Positions 35,838-44,741 of a DNA stretch of 64,000 bases are shown here, one piece after another. A program made the translations under genes and the position numbers. This stretch comes from Gemmataceae bacterium (lineage in GTDB: Bacteria; Planctomycetota; Planctomycetia; Gemmatales; Gemmataceae): contig SHZZ01000003.1 in the NCBI GenBank assembly GCA_009692005.1, positions 1-64,000 of the forward strand, given 5' to 3'. The notes beneath the pieces are model-generated. The model was not told the origin of the DNA. It saw only the letters and a program-made list of their open reading frames with translations, and searched no databases. How positions within the stretch are numbered: position 1 is the stretch's first letter; the number at the start of each line of letters is the position of its first letter.

Positions 35838-36352
35838 TCCTGCTCCTGTCGATCCAATACCAAGGCATACAAGTGAGTAAGCGCCACAGCCATGGCATCG
35901 GCAACATCGGGCGGGTCGGGTAAGGTTTTCAAAGCCAACTCCCTTTGAATCGCCATTTGCATCTGGATTTTAGGGGCGCGGCCATTACCCGTCAGGGTCT
36001 TCTTAATCCGGGTTGGGTTGTAGCTAGTCACGGGAATGCCGTGTTGGCCCGCCCCCAAGAGAAGCACGCCCCGGGCATGGCCCATCAAAATGGCCGTCCG
36101 TGGATGCTTGTAATGGACAAAGAGTTGTTCCACTGCCATGGCCCCGGGTTTAAACAAATCCAGAATCTCCTGCAGGCCGGCGTAAAGCACCTGCAACCGG
36201 GCCGCTAGATTTTTTCCCGCTTCCTTGGTGGAAAGGATGCCGCCTTCCAATAGCCGGATGCCCTGGCTGGTTTTTTCCAGCACCGCATACCCGGTAATTC
36301 GCAACCCTGGGTCAATTCCCAGCACCCGGGACTTGTTTCCTTGATTCGTCAT
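35834..36352 (-). CDS. ruvC: Holliday junction resolvase RuvC
   Basis: The 172-residue nuclease shows the four acidic catalytic positions in context: VLGIDPGLRITGYAV, AVEQLFVHYKHPRTA, and DPPDVADAMAVALTH. It cuts Holliday junctions symmetrically after RuvAB migration. ATG 36352 is chosen because residues before it in the longer open frame do not resemble the family. The order ruvC-ruvA-ruvB is intact, with 4-base and 21-base junctions. Confidence 0.96.
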   Translation of the reverse strand: MTNQGNKSRVLGIDPGLRITGYAVLEKTSQGIRLLEGGILSTKEAGKNLAARLQVLYAGLQEILDLFKPGAMAVEQLFVHYKHPRTAILMGHARGVLLLGAGQHGIPVTSYNPTRIKKTLTGNGRAPKIQMQMAIQRELALKTLPDPPDVADAMAVALTHLYALVLDRQEQE

Positions 36353-36381
36353 CCTGGTTCCTTCCTGGAAACCCATTCCAA

Positions 36382-37857
36382 TCACCCTTGCCGCCAGGTC
36401 GTTTCTCCCTGGCGGTCTTCCAAAGTGATATTCAATTCCGTCAAGCGTTTTCGAATCTGGTCGGCCAGGGCAAAGTTTTTGTTTTTTCTGGCGTCGGCGC
36501 GTAGGTCGATCAACAAACGCACCACGCCATCCAGGGTTTGGTCTGAGGCAGCGGCCGGGGTGGAAATAGGTTCCAGAAATAGCCCCATCAAGCTGAACAA
36601 CTCCCGTAAACAAAGAACCCCTTGATGAAATTCCTCACGGGCGCGGGCAGCCGGGCCCGCGGATTCCAACCCTGCCTGATCGGCAAATCGGTTCAGGATT
36701 GGGAGCATTTCATGGAGGATGCCCAGCGCCCCGCCGGTGTTGAAATCATCCGCCATGAACTCCAAAAAAGACTGGCGAAGGGGAGCGATTTTCCCCATCA
36801 GCCCCTCACCACCTTGCACTGGTTCAGATTGTTTGGCTGTGACTGGAAGTGAATAATAATCCAGGCCGGTGATTCGTTTAAAGCGGTCAAAGAATCGATA
36901 AAAGGATTCGAGGCTTCTGCGTAATTCCAGCAAACGGTCTTCGCTGTATTCAATTGGGCTGCGGTAATGCGAGGAGAGGAGGAGATAACGAAGGGTCTCG
37001 GGGTGGTGTTTTTTCAAAAGCTCAGTGACGACGATTTCGTTCCCTTCGCTTTTGGACATTTTTTTGTCGCCGGTTTTCATCAGGCCATTGTGCAGCCAAA
37101 ACCTGGCAAAAGGCAATTGCGAGAATGACTCGGATTGGGCGAGTTCGTTTTCGTGATGGGGAAATTGCAAATCGAGCCCGCCGCCATGGATATCAAAAGA
37201 AGGGCCAAGGAGTTTCATGCTCATGGCAGAACATTCAATATGCCATCCAGGTCGACCAGGCCCCCAGGGGCTTTCCCATTGGGGTTCCCCCGGTTTGGCT
37301 CTTTTCCACAGGGCAAAGTCGCCCGGATTGCGCTTCAAACCACTGACCTCGATCCGAGCGCCCGCCTCAAGCTGTTCGGGGTCGCGATTACAAAGTTTCC
37401 CATAATCTTCGTCCCGGGTAACATCGAAATAGACATCGCCGCCCGAGGGATAGGCGAAGCCTTTGGCGATCAATCCCTGGATCATGTCGATTATTTCGCG
37501 GATGTGGGCGGTGGCCCTGGGGAAATGGTCGATGCCATCCACGCGCAAGAGGCGCAAATTCGTCAGGTAATCCGCGGTAATGGTTTCGGCCAACTGCGTC
37601 ACCGAAAAGCCTCTTTTTGCAGACTCAACTATCAACTTGTCATCCACATCGGTGATATTCACCACCAGGGTCACCTGGTAGCCAAGGAAGGAAAGGAAGC
37701 GCTTGATGGTATCGAAAATGACCGGGCCGACCATGTGGCCGACATGGCTCGGCTTGTAAACCGTGGGGCCGCAAACATACATGCCCACCCTACCCTCGGC
37801 AACGGTTTTGAAATCCTCCTTTTGCCTGGTCAGGGTGTTGTAAACTCGAACTCGCAT
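36382..37857 (-). CDS. cysS: Cysteinyl-tRNA synthetase
   Basis: The 491-residue class I synthetase has the HIGH-like motif in VCGPTVYKPSHVGHM, the zinc-site region WHIECSAMS followed by FDIHGGGLDLQFPHHENE, and KMSKSEGNE. It charges tRNA-Cys. ATG 37857 (MRVRVYNTL) is the family start; the frame is open to 37902. It lies 31 bases after ispF and 29 before ruvC, consistent with one operon. Confidence 0.98.
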   Translation of the reverse strand: MRVRVYNTLTRQKEDFKTVAEGRVGMYVCGPTVYKPSHVGHMVGPVIFDTIKRFLSFLGYQVTLVVNITDVDDKLIVESAKRGFSVTQLAETITADYLTNLRLLRVDGIDHFPRATAHIREIIDMIQGLIAKGFAYPSGGDVYFDVTRDEDYGKLCNRDPEQLEAGARIEVSGLKRNPGDFALWKRAKPGEPQWESPWGPGRPGWHIECSAMSMKLLGPSFDIHGGGLDLQFPHHENELAQSESFSQLPFARFWLHNGLMKTGDKKMSKSEGNEIVVTELLKKHHPETLRYLLLSSHYRSPIEYSEDRLLELRRSLESFYRFFDRFKRITGLDYYSLPVTAKQSEPVQGGEGLMGKIAPLRQSFLEFMADDFNTGGALGILHEMLPILNRFADQAGLESAGPAARAREEFHQGVLCLRELFSLMGLFLEPISTPAAASDQTLDGVVRLLIDLRADARKNKNFALADQIRKRLTELNITLEDRQGETTWRQG

Positions 37858-37888
37858 GCGATTCCTTTCGACTACAAAAGCGGCGGGG

Positions 37889-38428
37889 CTAACCCCGAAC
37901 AAGGAGCACCACGGCCTGGCAACTCATGGCCTCGGCACGGCCAATGTGCCCGACCCTCTCTCCTGTTTTTGCTTTAACATTGACGCGGTCAGACTCCAGA
38001 CAAAGCAAGCGGGCCAGGTTGTCTCGAATAGCCAGTTTGCCCGGCCCCAATTTGGGTTCCTGGGCAAAGATAATGACATCGAGGTTTCCCGGACGCCATC
38101 CTAATTTGCCGGCCTGTTCCAAAGCAACGGCTAAAAACTTGGTGGATTCCGCCCCGAAATTCGCCGGGTCACCATCGGGAAACCAATCGCCAATGTCCCC
38201 CAAGCCGGCAGCGCCCAGTATGGCATCGGTGACCGCGTGAAGGACAATGTCCGCATCGCTGTGGCCTGCCAGGCCGCGGGCGTGGTCGAAAGCAATTCCC
38301 CCGAGAATCAAGTTGCGTTGAATTTCCAAGCGGTGCGTGTCATGGCCAATCCCGACGCGGATATCCGGCAGGCCGCCCGCGCTTGAAATGTTAGTTGTCA
38401 AAGGGGACTCCAACCTGATAATTCTCAA
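37889..38428 (-). CDS. ispF: 2-C-methyl-D-erythritol 2,4-cyclodiphosphate synthase
   Basis: The 179-residue enzyme of the MEP isoprenoid pathway has the metal site DIRVGIGHDTHRLE and SDADIVLHAVTDAILGAAGLGDIGDWFPD, then VNVKAKTGERVGHIGRAEAM near the end. From ATG 38428 it overlaps the dnaB stop by 38 bases; an in-frame TTG at 38401 would shorten this to 11. It converts CDP-ME-phosphate to MEcPP. The MEP partner ispD is not seen here. Confidence 0.95.
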   Translation of the reverse strand: MRIIRLESPLTTNISSAGGLPDIRVGIGHDTHRLEIQRNLILGGIAFDHARGLAGHSDADIVLHAVTDAILGAAGLGDIGDWFPDGDPANFGAESTKFLAVALEQAGKLGWRPGNLDVIIFAQEPKLGPGKLAIRDNLARLLCLESDRVNVKAKTGERVGHIGRAEAMSCQAVVLLVRG

Positions 38429-39749
38429 AACGCATGTAATTCTTGATAAAGGCCAGGTTTATTTCCCCAATGGGCCCGTTACGCTGCTTCCCCACAATCA
38501 CCTGGGTAAGACCTTCTTGCTCGCCGGGTTCGTACCTTTCTGGGCGGTGCAACAATAAAACGGTGTCGGCATCTTGTTCAATACTGCCCGATTCTCGCAA
38601 ATCAGACAAACGGGGTTTGTGGTCTTGGCGGTCTTCCGAGGCCCGATTGACCTGGGCCAGGGCGACCACCGGAATTGTCAACTCCCGGGCCAGCGCCTTA
38701 AGGCGGCGGCTGATTTGCGCCACTTGTTCCTGGCGTGGGTCCCGGCGGTTTTCCGGGTCGATCAGTTGCAAATAATCGATGACGACAATGCCAATGCCAT
38801 GGCGGAATTTCATGCGCCGGGAATTGGCCGCGATACGCAGCATGCCTTGCCCGGGAGAATCGTCGATAAAGAGCTTGGCATTTCTTAAGACGCCGCTGGC
38901 GTTGATCAGTTTTTCCATGTCATCGGCGTTGAGAGAGCCCTTGCGGAGTTTTTGCCCATCCACGCCGCCTTGGCAGCACAAGAGGCGCTCGACGATTTCA
39001 GTCCGCGACTGCTCCAGGCTGCAAAAAAGGGCGGGGGTTTTTTCATCCACCACGATGTTGCGGAGCAAGTTCAGGGCAAAGGCGGTTTTACCCACGGACG
39101 GGCGTGCTGCAACAATGACTAATTCGCTGTTTTGAAAGCCAGCGGTGATTTCATCCAGGTCGTGAAACCCAGTGCTGAGGCCGCTGATGGAATGCCCTTG
39201 GCGGGTTTGCCGATGGTCGATCCGATCAAAGGCCTCGGACAGGACCTCATCCATGGGGAAAACTTTGCCGGTGATGCCCTTGTCGGCGATTTCCAACATT
39301 TTACCCGTGGCCTGGTGCAGCAACTCGTCGGCGGGAACTACTTGGTCGTAAGCATCGCGAAGGATTTCGTTGCCTGCAAGGATCAGGGAACGCACCAGGG
39401 CCTTGTCGCGGACAATATGGGAATAATGGACGGCGTTGACCGCTGTTGGCGCCGCGTCCCAAAGCTGGGCCAGCACCCCATAACCGCCAATATCCTGGAC
39501 TTGATTCCGCTGCTTGAGTTCCTCGGCCAAAACCACCACATCGACAGGCTTGCCCTTTTCATAAAGGGAAACCATGGCCTGGAAGATCTTTTGGTGAGAG
39601 TCGGAATAGAAATTGTCGTGGTGAATGACCTGGACGATGTCGCCGATTACCGTGTTGTCCCGCAACATGCTCCCGAGAACCGACCGTTCAGCCTCAAGGC
39701 TTTGCGGCAGGGTATGGCCGGACAACCCATTGGGAAATCCATTAGACAT
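38391..39749 (-). CDS. dnaB: Replicative DNA helicase DnaB
   Basis: The 452-residue helicase has the N-terminal primase-interaction domain (LPQSLEAERSVLGSML), Walker A AARPSVGKTAFALNL, Walker B GIVVIDYLQLI, and the DLRESGSIEQDADTVLLLHR segment with the arginine finger region. It unwinds DNA ahead of the replisome as a hexamer. No intein was seen. It follows rplI by 40 bases, a common bacterial pairing. Confidence 0.98.
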   Translation of the reverse strand: MSNGFPNGLSGHTLPQSLEAERSVLGSMLRDNTVIGDIVQVIHHDNFYSDSHQKIFQAMVSLYEKGKPVDVVVLAEELKQRNQVQDIGGYGVLAQLWDAAPTAVNAVHYSHIVRDKALVRSLILAGNEILRDAYDQVVPADELLHQATGKMLEIADKGITGKVFPMDEVLSEAFDRIDHRQTRQGHSISGLSTGFHDLDEITAGFQNSELVIVAARPSVGKTAFALNLLRNIVVDEKTPALFCSLEQSRTEIVERLLCCQGGVDGQKLRKGSLNADDMEKLINASGVLRNAKLFIDDSPGQGMLRIAANSRRMKFRHGIGIVVIDYLQLIDPENRRDPRQEQVAQISRRLKALARELTIPVVALAQVNRASEDRQDHKPRLSDLRESGSIEQDADTVLLLHRPERYEPGEQEGLTQVIVGKQRNGPIGEINLAFIKNYMRFENYQVGVPFDN

Positions 39750-39789
39750 GGGAATCCTCCCGGCAGCCGGTGGGGTTAGTTTCCCTTGG

Positions 39790-40305
39790 CTATTTCCCCG
39801 GGATGACGGCCACCGTCAGTTCCGTCTCGATATCGTACCCAAGGTTTAATTTGACGGCGTAGATCCCGGTTTCCTTGATAGCCCCTTCCATAAGGACCAT
39901 CTCCGATTCCACCATCAGGTTTTTCCCTTTAAGGGCTTTGGAAATTTCCGCGGCCCCTACGGAACCATAAAGATGGCCCTCGGGATTGACCTTGGCCTCG
40001 ATATTCACCCCGCCGAGGCGGTTGATTTGCTCGGCCATGGCGCGTATATCCGCAATCTTGGCGTCGCGGGCCTGTTGCAGCTTTACTTTGAATCTTTCCA
40101 CCAAGCGCAGATTGTGCTGCGTGGGAACAGTTGCCATTCCGCGAGGCAGGAGGTAATTGCGGCCGTAGCCGGGGCTGATCTCGACCACCTCTCCTTGTTT
40201 CCCCACATGTTCCAAATCTTGGGTTAAGACCAATAGCATTCCCCCGTGTTTTCCCTTGGGGGGTGCAGATCTTCGACGCTTGGTTTTCTCGCTCACCGTA
40301 ACCAC
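39790..40305 (-). CDS. rplI: 50S ribosomal protein L9
   Basis: The 171-residue protein matches L9 from MLLVLTQDLEHVGKQGEVVEISPGYGRNYLLPRGMA on. About 22 basic residues precede this (KTKRRRSAPPKGKHGG), an N-terminal extension not present in E. coli L9. The long connecting helix (LRLVERFKVKLQQ) and the C-terminal domain are intact. The gene order ssb-rplI-dnaB is conserved in many bacteria. Confidence 0.95.
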   Translation of the reverse strand: MVTVSEKTKRRRSAPPKGKHGGMLLVLTQDLEHVGKQGEVVEISPGYGRNYLLPRGMATVPTQHNLRLVERFKVKLQQARDAKIADIRAMAEQINRLGGVNIEAKVNPEGHLYGSVGAAEISKALKGKNLMVESEMVLMEGAIKETGIYAVKLNLGYDIETELTVAVIPGK

Positions 40306-40326
40306 CTTCTACTCTTCAAGGGCAAA

Positions 40327-40821
40327 CTAAAAAGGCAAATTTTCTTCATCGCGAGGGGCAGCTCGGCTGCCTGTTTCCTCGCCAAAGCTATCACCTTCGA
40401 CTTCGAAGGATTCCCCCGCCGAGGGGTCTTTGTATTGTCCCGAGCGGCTACCCTTTTCCCCATCTTCAGGGAAGTCGGCGCGATTATCCAAAAACTGCAT
40501 GCTATCCACTACCACGCGCAGGGCATTCCGTTTTTCACCAGCTTGCGATGTCCATTGTTCAAAAACCAAGTGCCCTTCAAGGTAAACCTGTTTTCCCTTG
40601 GAAAGGTACTGCTCAACCCGGTCGGCCATCTTCCCGTAATCGCCCCGGTTATATGCCTGGCAATCCAGGAATACCGGTTCGTTCACCCATTCCGCGCCTT
40701 TTTTTGCGCGATTATTCACCGCGAAACCAAACTTGGCGACTTTACCACCGTTACTGAAAGTGCGAATTTCGGGATCCCGCGTCAGCCTTCCAATCAACAT
40801 TACTTTGTTCAAATTGGCCAT
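40327..40821 (-). CDS. ssb: Single-stranded DNA-binding protein
   Basis: The 164-residue protein has an OB fold (LNKVMLIGRLTRDPEIR, FAVNNRA, VYLEGHLVFEQW), a Gly/Ser/Glu-rich linker and an acidic tip EENLPF like the DDxxPF tail that recruits partners. A GGAGG site lies about 8 bases before ATG 40821. It lies between rpsF and rplI where rpsR is often also found; no rpsR is present. Confidence 0.97.
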   Translation of the reverse strand: MANLNKVMLIGRLTRDPEIRTFSNGGKVAKFGFAVNNRAKKGAEWVNEPVFLDCQAYNRGDYGKMADRVEQYLSKGKQVYLEGHLVFEQWTSQAGEKRNALRVVVDSMQFLDNRADFPEDGEKGSRSGQYKDPSAGESFEVEGDSFGEETGSRAAPRDEENLPF

Positions 40822-40929
40822 GGTCAGGTTCCTCCGAAAGGTGCCGCCCTGGGTAATCTACTTAGGGCATTGCTGACACGATAACCTGTTCACAGCCTAA
40901 TTCAAGGCTGGCAGGGGGAGAAAAAGGAA

Positions 40930-41373
40930 TTAATCCCTGGAGTCGGCAAAGCGGCGGCCGCCCCGCCTGGAATCCCGCATATCAGGGGCGTAGCCAATAT
41001 CTTCCAGCGGTTCGGTATGCACCGTTTGCATGATCGTTGGCCGTTCTTCCCGAGCCAAGGCCAACATGACCTCTACATGCTTGGGATCAACCTTGATGAA
41101 GAGATGTCGAAGGATATTCTCATTCAACAAAAAATCATGTTTGATGGGTGTTATGGCGGAGCCATTGGCCCGCACATAGACAAGGTAATAAAGCCCTTTT
41201 TTGCTGCGGTTAATGGGGTAGGCCAACTTACGGTCATCCCAAGTCCTGGCCACCAAGACCTCACCTTTGTGTTTTTCAATGAGAGCGCGAACCTGCGCTT
41301 CCAATTCCTCTACATTTCCCGCCAAATGGCTGGTGTCAAGGATCAACATGCATTCATAGACATTGGTTTGCAT
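40930..41373 (-). CDS. rpsF: 30S ribosomal protein S6
   Basis: The 147-residue protein starts NVYECMLILDTSHLAG and shows RTWDDRKLAYPINRSKKGLYYLVYV, typical of S6. A 40-residue charged C-terminal tail (DMRDSRRGGRRF) is longer than in E. coli. Sited between pth and ssb. Confidence 0.96.
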   Translation of the reverse strand: MQTNVYECMLILDTSHLAGNVEELEAQVRALIEKHKGEVLVARTWDDRKLAYPINRSKKGLYYLVYVRANGSAITPIKHDFLLNENILRHLFIKVDPKHVEVMLALAREERPTIMQTVHTEPLEDIGYAPDMRDSRRGGRRFADSRD

Positions 41374-41420
41374 AAAATTTCACCTGTTCCCAAAACTCCA
41401 AGGAATCCAATTTTATTCAG

Positions 41421-41987
41421 CTATTCATTTCCCGGCCCGTTATATCGGTTCATGCAGGCATCAATCCCGTCGGTTAGCCAGCACAAAACAGCATCGGCGG
41501 CAGTGGCTATCATCTCCCCCGCCCCGGTTTTTTCATCCGGTTTGAAACGGCCAAGCACATGGCCGGTCAAATCGGGTTTCTCGCCTCCTCCGACTCCCAA
41601 GCGCAACCGGGGATAATCCATTCCCAACCGGTTTTGTATGTCCCGGAGGCCATTTTGCCCACCGTGACTTCCGCTCGGACGGACCCGCAACTTCCCCAGG
41701 GGCAAATTCACCTCATCACAAACCACCAGGATTTCCGTCGGTTCCACCTGGTAAAAGCCAGCGGCCAAGGCCACACATCCGCCGCTCAAGTTCATAAAGG
41801 TTAGCGGCTTCACCAGGAGCGTTTTTTCGCCCCCAAGTTGCAGGAGACAAACCGCCCCCTGGAATTTGAGCGCATACTTTGCTCCGGGCTCCTTCGCCAA
41901 CAACCGATCAACCACTTCGAAACCGACATTGTGTCGGGTGTTGTCGTAATTCGATCCCGGATTTCCCAGCCCAACCACCAGTTTCAT
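41421..41987 (-). CDS. pth: Peptidyl-tRNA hydrolase
   Basis: The 188-residue enzyme releases peptidyl-tRNA from stalled synthesis. It has LVVGLGNPGSNYDNTRHNVGFEVVD, with the catalytic His, then LVKPLTFMNLSGG, CDEVNLPLGKLRVRPSGSHGGQNGL and RLRLGVG. ATG 41987 gives the family start; the frame is open to 42017. It lies 33 bases after rplY. Confidence 0.97.
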   Translation of the reverse strand: MKLVVGLGNPGSNYDNTRHNVGFEVVDRLLAKEPGAKYALKFQGAVCLLQLGGEKTLLVKPLTFMNLSGGCVALAAGFYQVEPTEILVVCDEVNLPLGKLRVRPSGSHGGQNGLRDIQNRLGMDYPRLRLGVGGGEKPDLTGHVLGRFKPDEKTGAGEMIATAADAVLCWLTDGIDACMNRYNGPGNE

Positions 41988-42020
41988 CCAAGCGCTCCGG
42001 CCAGAGACACCGGGCAAGGC

Positions 42021-42665
42021 TTACTCCTCGTCCTCTTCCGCAACCGGCTTGGCCTTCTTGATCACTTCGGGTTCTGTACCTTCGGTAACAGCGCCTTCCA
42101 CAGGAGCGGCCACCTCGGCCTTTTGTTGGATCACATGCACCACGATGGCATCGGCATCGGCCAGGAAGCGGATTCCCGCCAACGCCACCAGATCCTTCAC
42201 ATGAATTACGCTGCCGATTTGCAACTCGGTAATGTTAATTTTGATCGATTCGGGAATATCAAGAGCCAGGCACTCAATTTGGACAGAGTGCATCGGCATA
42301 TCCAGCACGCCGCCGGAAAGGACGCCTGGGGCCACCCCCTTCAATTCAAGAGGCACGGTGACTTGGATTTTTTCATCCGCGCTAACGCGGGAAAAATCGA
42401 CATGAATTACATCCTTGCCAAGGAAATCCCATTGCACTTCACGGATCAGAGCTTTCTCCAATTTCCCGTCGGTTTCGAGATCAACCAGCCGGGTGCCATG
42501 TGTAACGGCTTTAAAAAGCTCATCATGGCTGGTGGAAATGCTGATGGGTGTTTCCTTATGGCCGTAAAGGATACCCGGCACTTGACCGGTTTTCCTCAGG
42601 CGGGCAATTCGATTTGCCCCTTTTTCAGGCCGGGATTTGGCGGTGATCTTAACTGTTTGTGCCAT
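42021..42665 (-). CDS. rplY: 50S ribosomal protein L25 (TL5/CTC form)
   Basis: The 214-residue protein has the 5S-rRNA-binding N-terminal domain (GANRIARLRKTGQVPGILYG) and the C-terminal TL5/CTC domain (VTVPLELKGVAPGVLSGG, VLDMPMHSVQIECLALDIPE), then an acidic Glu-rich tail. The long form is usual outside enterobacteria. It leads the translation part of the operon, preceded by a hairpin 26 bases upstream. Confidence 0.95.
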   Translation of the reverse strand: MAQTVKITAKSRPEKGANRIARLRKTGQVPGILYGHKETPISISTSHDELFKAVTHGTRLVDLETDGKLEKALIREVQWDFLGKDVIHVDFSRVSADEKIQVTVPLELKGVAPGVLSGGVLDMPMHSVQIECLALDIPESIKINITELQIGSVIHVKDLVALAGIRFLADADAIVVHVIQQKAEVAAPVEGAVTEGTEPEVIKKAKPVAEEDEE

Positions 42666-42677
42666 AACAACTTACCT

Positions 42678-42718
42678 GCTAAAAATTAACAAACTCCCGT
42701 TCTCAACCGGGGGAGTTT
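42678..42718 (-). terminator. Terminator or attenuator hairpin before rplY
   Basis: Read on the minus strand, AAACTCCC pairs with GGGAGTTT across a 12-base loop (arms 42711-42718 and 42691-42698), and the RNA continues into GTTAATTTTTAG, a U-rich run. The hairpin ends 26 bases before the rplY start. It could terminate the upstream pseudo-BY-kinase transcript or attenuate rplY. There is no known L25 leader motif to compare. Confidence 0.5.
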
Positions 42719-42800
42719 ACCCAAGTTAAAAGTCGCAAACCTTTATTATCAGAATCTGAGGGGGGAGGAGCAATAGGCGAAGGCAAAAAAAGGCAGCATT

Positions 42801-43736
42801 TTAAGCTGCTTTCTTGGCCTTGGTTTCCGGAACATTCCGTGGGAGGACCAGCAAACCCGCCAAGTTAATGCCGCTATCCTCAATCCGGGCAAGGATTTCC
42901 TCCACCATGGTGGAGCCAACCTTGGCAGCCGGGACCAACAGGCAAACCCCGTCGCATTCCCTGGCCAAACCAATTCCAGAGGCTTCTTCGGACCAGACAC
43001 CGCCATCGATCATGACCAGGCGGTGGCCCTTGCGGAGGGCACGCAATGTGCCCCGGGGGGAACGGGAAAACAGTTTGATGCTTTTTCTTCCCAACTGAAC
43101 TTTTCCCGCGGTAATGACTTTTAACCCTTCGACACCAGCATCCTTCAAACAATCCTCGAGCTCCGCTTTGCCTTCAAGGATATCGATCCAGCCAGGGCGC
43201 CCTTTCAATCCTGAAGGCCCATTCCCCTGAACCTCTTTGGTTTCCACCAGGACCACTTCTCCTTGGGAGGCGGCTTCTTTCGCCAATTGGAAAACCGTTT
43301 CCCCGCTGCGCACGGAAGGCAGGGTGACAAAAAGCAGGGCTCCTTCTCTGGGAGAAGGAAAGTCCTTGAGCAACTGTTCCAGTAAGTGGGAATAGGAATT
43401 TTCTTCAGGTGGTTCTGGGGTTTCCGCCGCTGAAGTGGATGACATGGGGAGGGCAGGAACCGGTTGAGCCTCGGCCACAATCATTTCATCGTCAAGGGAA
43501 CAGGCCAAGACATCGGCCGAGGCGCTATAAAAACCTTGCGGTCCTACTTCCACAAAGGACATCTCATCGTGAATTTCCTGAACGGGTTCAGGAGCCGCCG
43601 CCGGTAGCGGCGCGGGTAGTGGAGCAACCGACGCGGCCGCGCTTGGCTGCGCCGGGGGTTTACCCTTCAACTTGGAACTTTTCCTTGGGGTCTTTCCTGA
43701 ATCTTCAGAACGAAGCGCGTCAAACAACCTGGCCAT
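42801..43736 (-). CDS. Degenerate BY-kinase/MinD-like protein
   Basis: The 311-residue protein has a basic start (ARLFDALRSEDSGK), a Pro/Ala-rich linker (about 25-110) and a P-loop-fold domain from 130. The fold order matches bacterial tyrosine kinases of the CpsD/Wzc type: LLFVTLPSVRSGETVF, VVLVETKE, GRPGWIDILEGKAELEDCL, LKVITAGK and HRLVMIDGG. But Walker A (EGKST in active proteins) reads RSGET at 143-147 and the Walker A' Asp reads Glu, so ATP hydrolysis is doubtful. No Tyr-rich tail exists. It follows the ExeA-like ATPase by 21 bases. A polysaccharide-export or scaffold role is inferred. Confidence 0.72.
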   Translation of the reverse strand: MARLFDALRSEDSGKTPRKSSKLKGKPPAQPSAAASVAPLPAPLPAAAPEPVQEIHDEMSFVEVGPQGFYSASADVLACSLDDEMIVAEAQPVPALPMSSTSAAETPEPPEENSYSHLLEQLLKDFPSPREGALLFVTLPSVRSGETVFQLAKEAASQGEVVLVETKEVQGNGPSGLKGRPGWIDILEGKAELEDCLKDAGVEGLKVITAGKVQLGRKSIKLFSRSPRGTLRALRKGHRLVMIDGGVWSEEASGIGLARECDGVCLLVPAAKVGSTMVEEILARIEDSGINLAGLLVLPRNVPETKAKKAA

Positions 43737-43757
43737 AAATCCCACCTCCATAAATTT

Positions 43758-44627
43758 TCACTTAGCGGATTGGTTCCAGTCCGCCTTGGTAAGGAGCCTG
43801 ACCTCGGGCCCGGTAATCCCTTCCCAACTCAAGGTTTCCGAAGAATGTGCTGAAGGGGAAGTCCGGCAAGCATCCAAGCTATCCTGATCATCCTGGCGAC
43901 CTTGCAGGACCACCCTGGCAAAATGATTCAACAAACGGGGAACGCCTTTTCCCTTGGAGAGTATCCAATTTAATTGTGTCTGGTTAAATAAGGGGTGCAA
44001 AAACCCAGCCAACCGCCCATGGAATAGCAGGTAATCAACTGCTTCAATAGCCTCCAGGGGCTTCAGGAAATTCCTGGCCAGGCGTTGCTCCAAAGAAACG
44101 AGCTCCGGTGCGGTCAGGGTAATTTCCATGAGGGGATGGGCCAGAAAAATGATTTGGGCGGCCCGTTTCCTACCCGCCTCCAAGTTGCCCAAAAGCCGGT
44201 ATTCCTCCAACACTGAATGGGCCAGCAGATGTGCTTCGTCTTGAATGATCAAAGTGGGCCCGCCCTGGGCAAAGTTATTCAAAAGGCTGTCAGCGATCAG
44301 GAGGCGCAAATCAGCAAGTGTCAATCCCTGGTGAGGAATGCCCAAATCAAAAAGGATTGCTTTCAAAATCGCATCGGGAGAATCAAAATGACCATGCTGG
44401 ATAAAGACCACCTGGGGCAATTCGGCCAGACGCTCCAATAGCACCTGCACCAACAATGTTTTGCCTGAACCGGCATCCCCAAGCACCAGGCTGAACGGGT
44501 TGCCGTTGGCAATATCTTGAAGAATATTTTGTGCCACCCTTTCATGGCTGGTCGCCGGGTAGTAAGCCCGGGGATCAGGAGAAGAGGGGAACAAATTCAA
44601 AAGGTCCAAATTCGCAAGGCCATTCAT
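43758..44627 (-). CDS. ExeA/XrtA-type AAA ATPase
   Basis: From ATG 44627 the protein is 289 residues; the frame is open to 44684. Walker A is at 50-57 (GDAGSGKT), Walker B is PTLIIQDEAHLL, and sensor region IIFLAHPLME follows. This resembles the AAA core of GspA/ExeA and the ATPase that accompanies XrtA exosortase clusters. The peptidoglycan-binding tail of ExeA is absent. Pairing with a BY-kinase-like gene is also seen in XrtA/PEP-CTERM loci, but no exosortase or PEP-CTERM gene is in the window. Confidence 0.78.
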   Translation of the reverse strand: MNGLANLDLLNLFPSSPDPRAYYPATSHERVAQNILQDIANGNPFSLVLGDAGSGKTLLVQVLLERLAELPQVVFIQHGHFDSPDAILKAILFDLGIPHQGLTLADLRLLIADSLLNNFAQGGPTLIIQDEAHLLAHSVLEEYRLLGNLEAGRKRAAQIIFLAHPLMEITLTAPELVSLEQRLARNFLKPLEAIEAVDYLLFHGRLAGFLHPLFNQTQLNWILSKGKGVPRLLNHFARVVLQGRQDDQDSLDACRTSPSAHSSETLSWEGITGPEVRLLTKADWNQSAK

Positions 44628-44741
44628 GGCCAATTGTCTCCTGGCTCCCAAAGTTAGGAAGGGAACCAAGGAAATCATCGGCAATTAGCCAAATCCCCTT
44701 GAAGGAAGGATTGGAAAATCAAGGAATTCCCACAGAACCGC

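Noticed and set aside
35834-36613. 259-residue frame beginning at 36613 for ruvC
   Set aside because: The N-terminal 87 residues lie antisense to or within cysS and are unlike RuvC.
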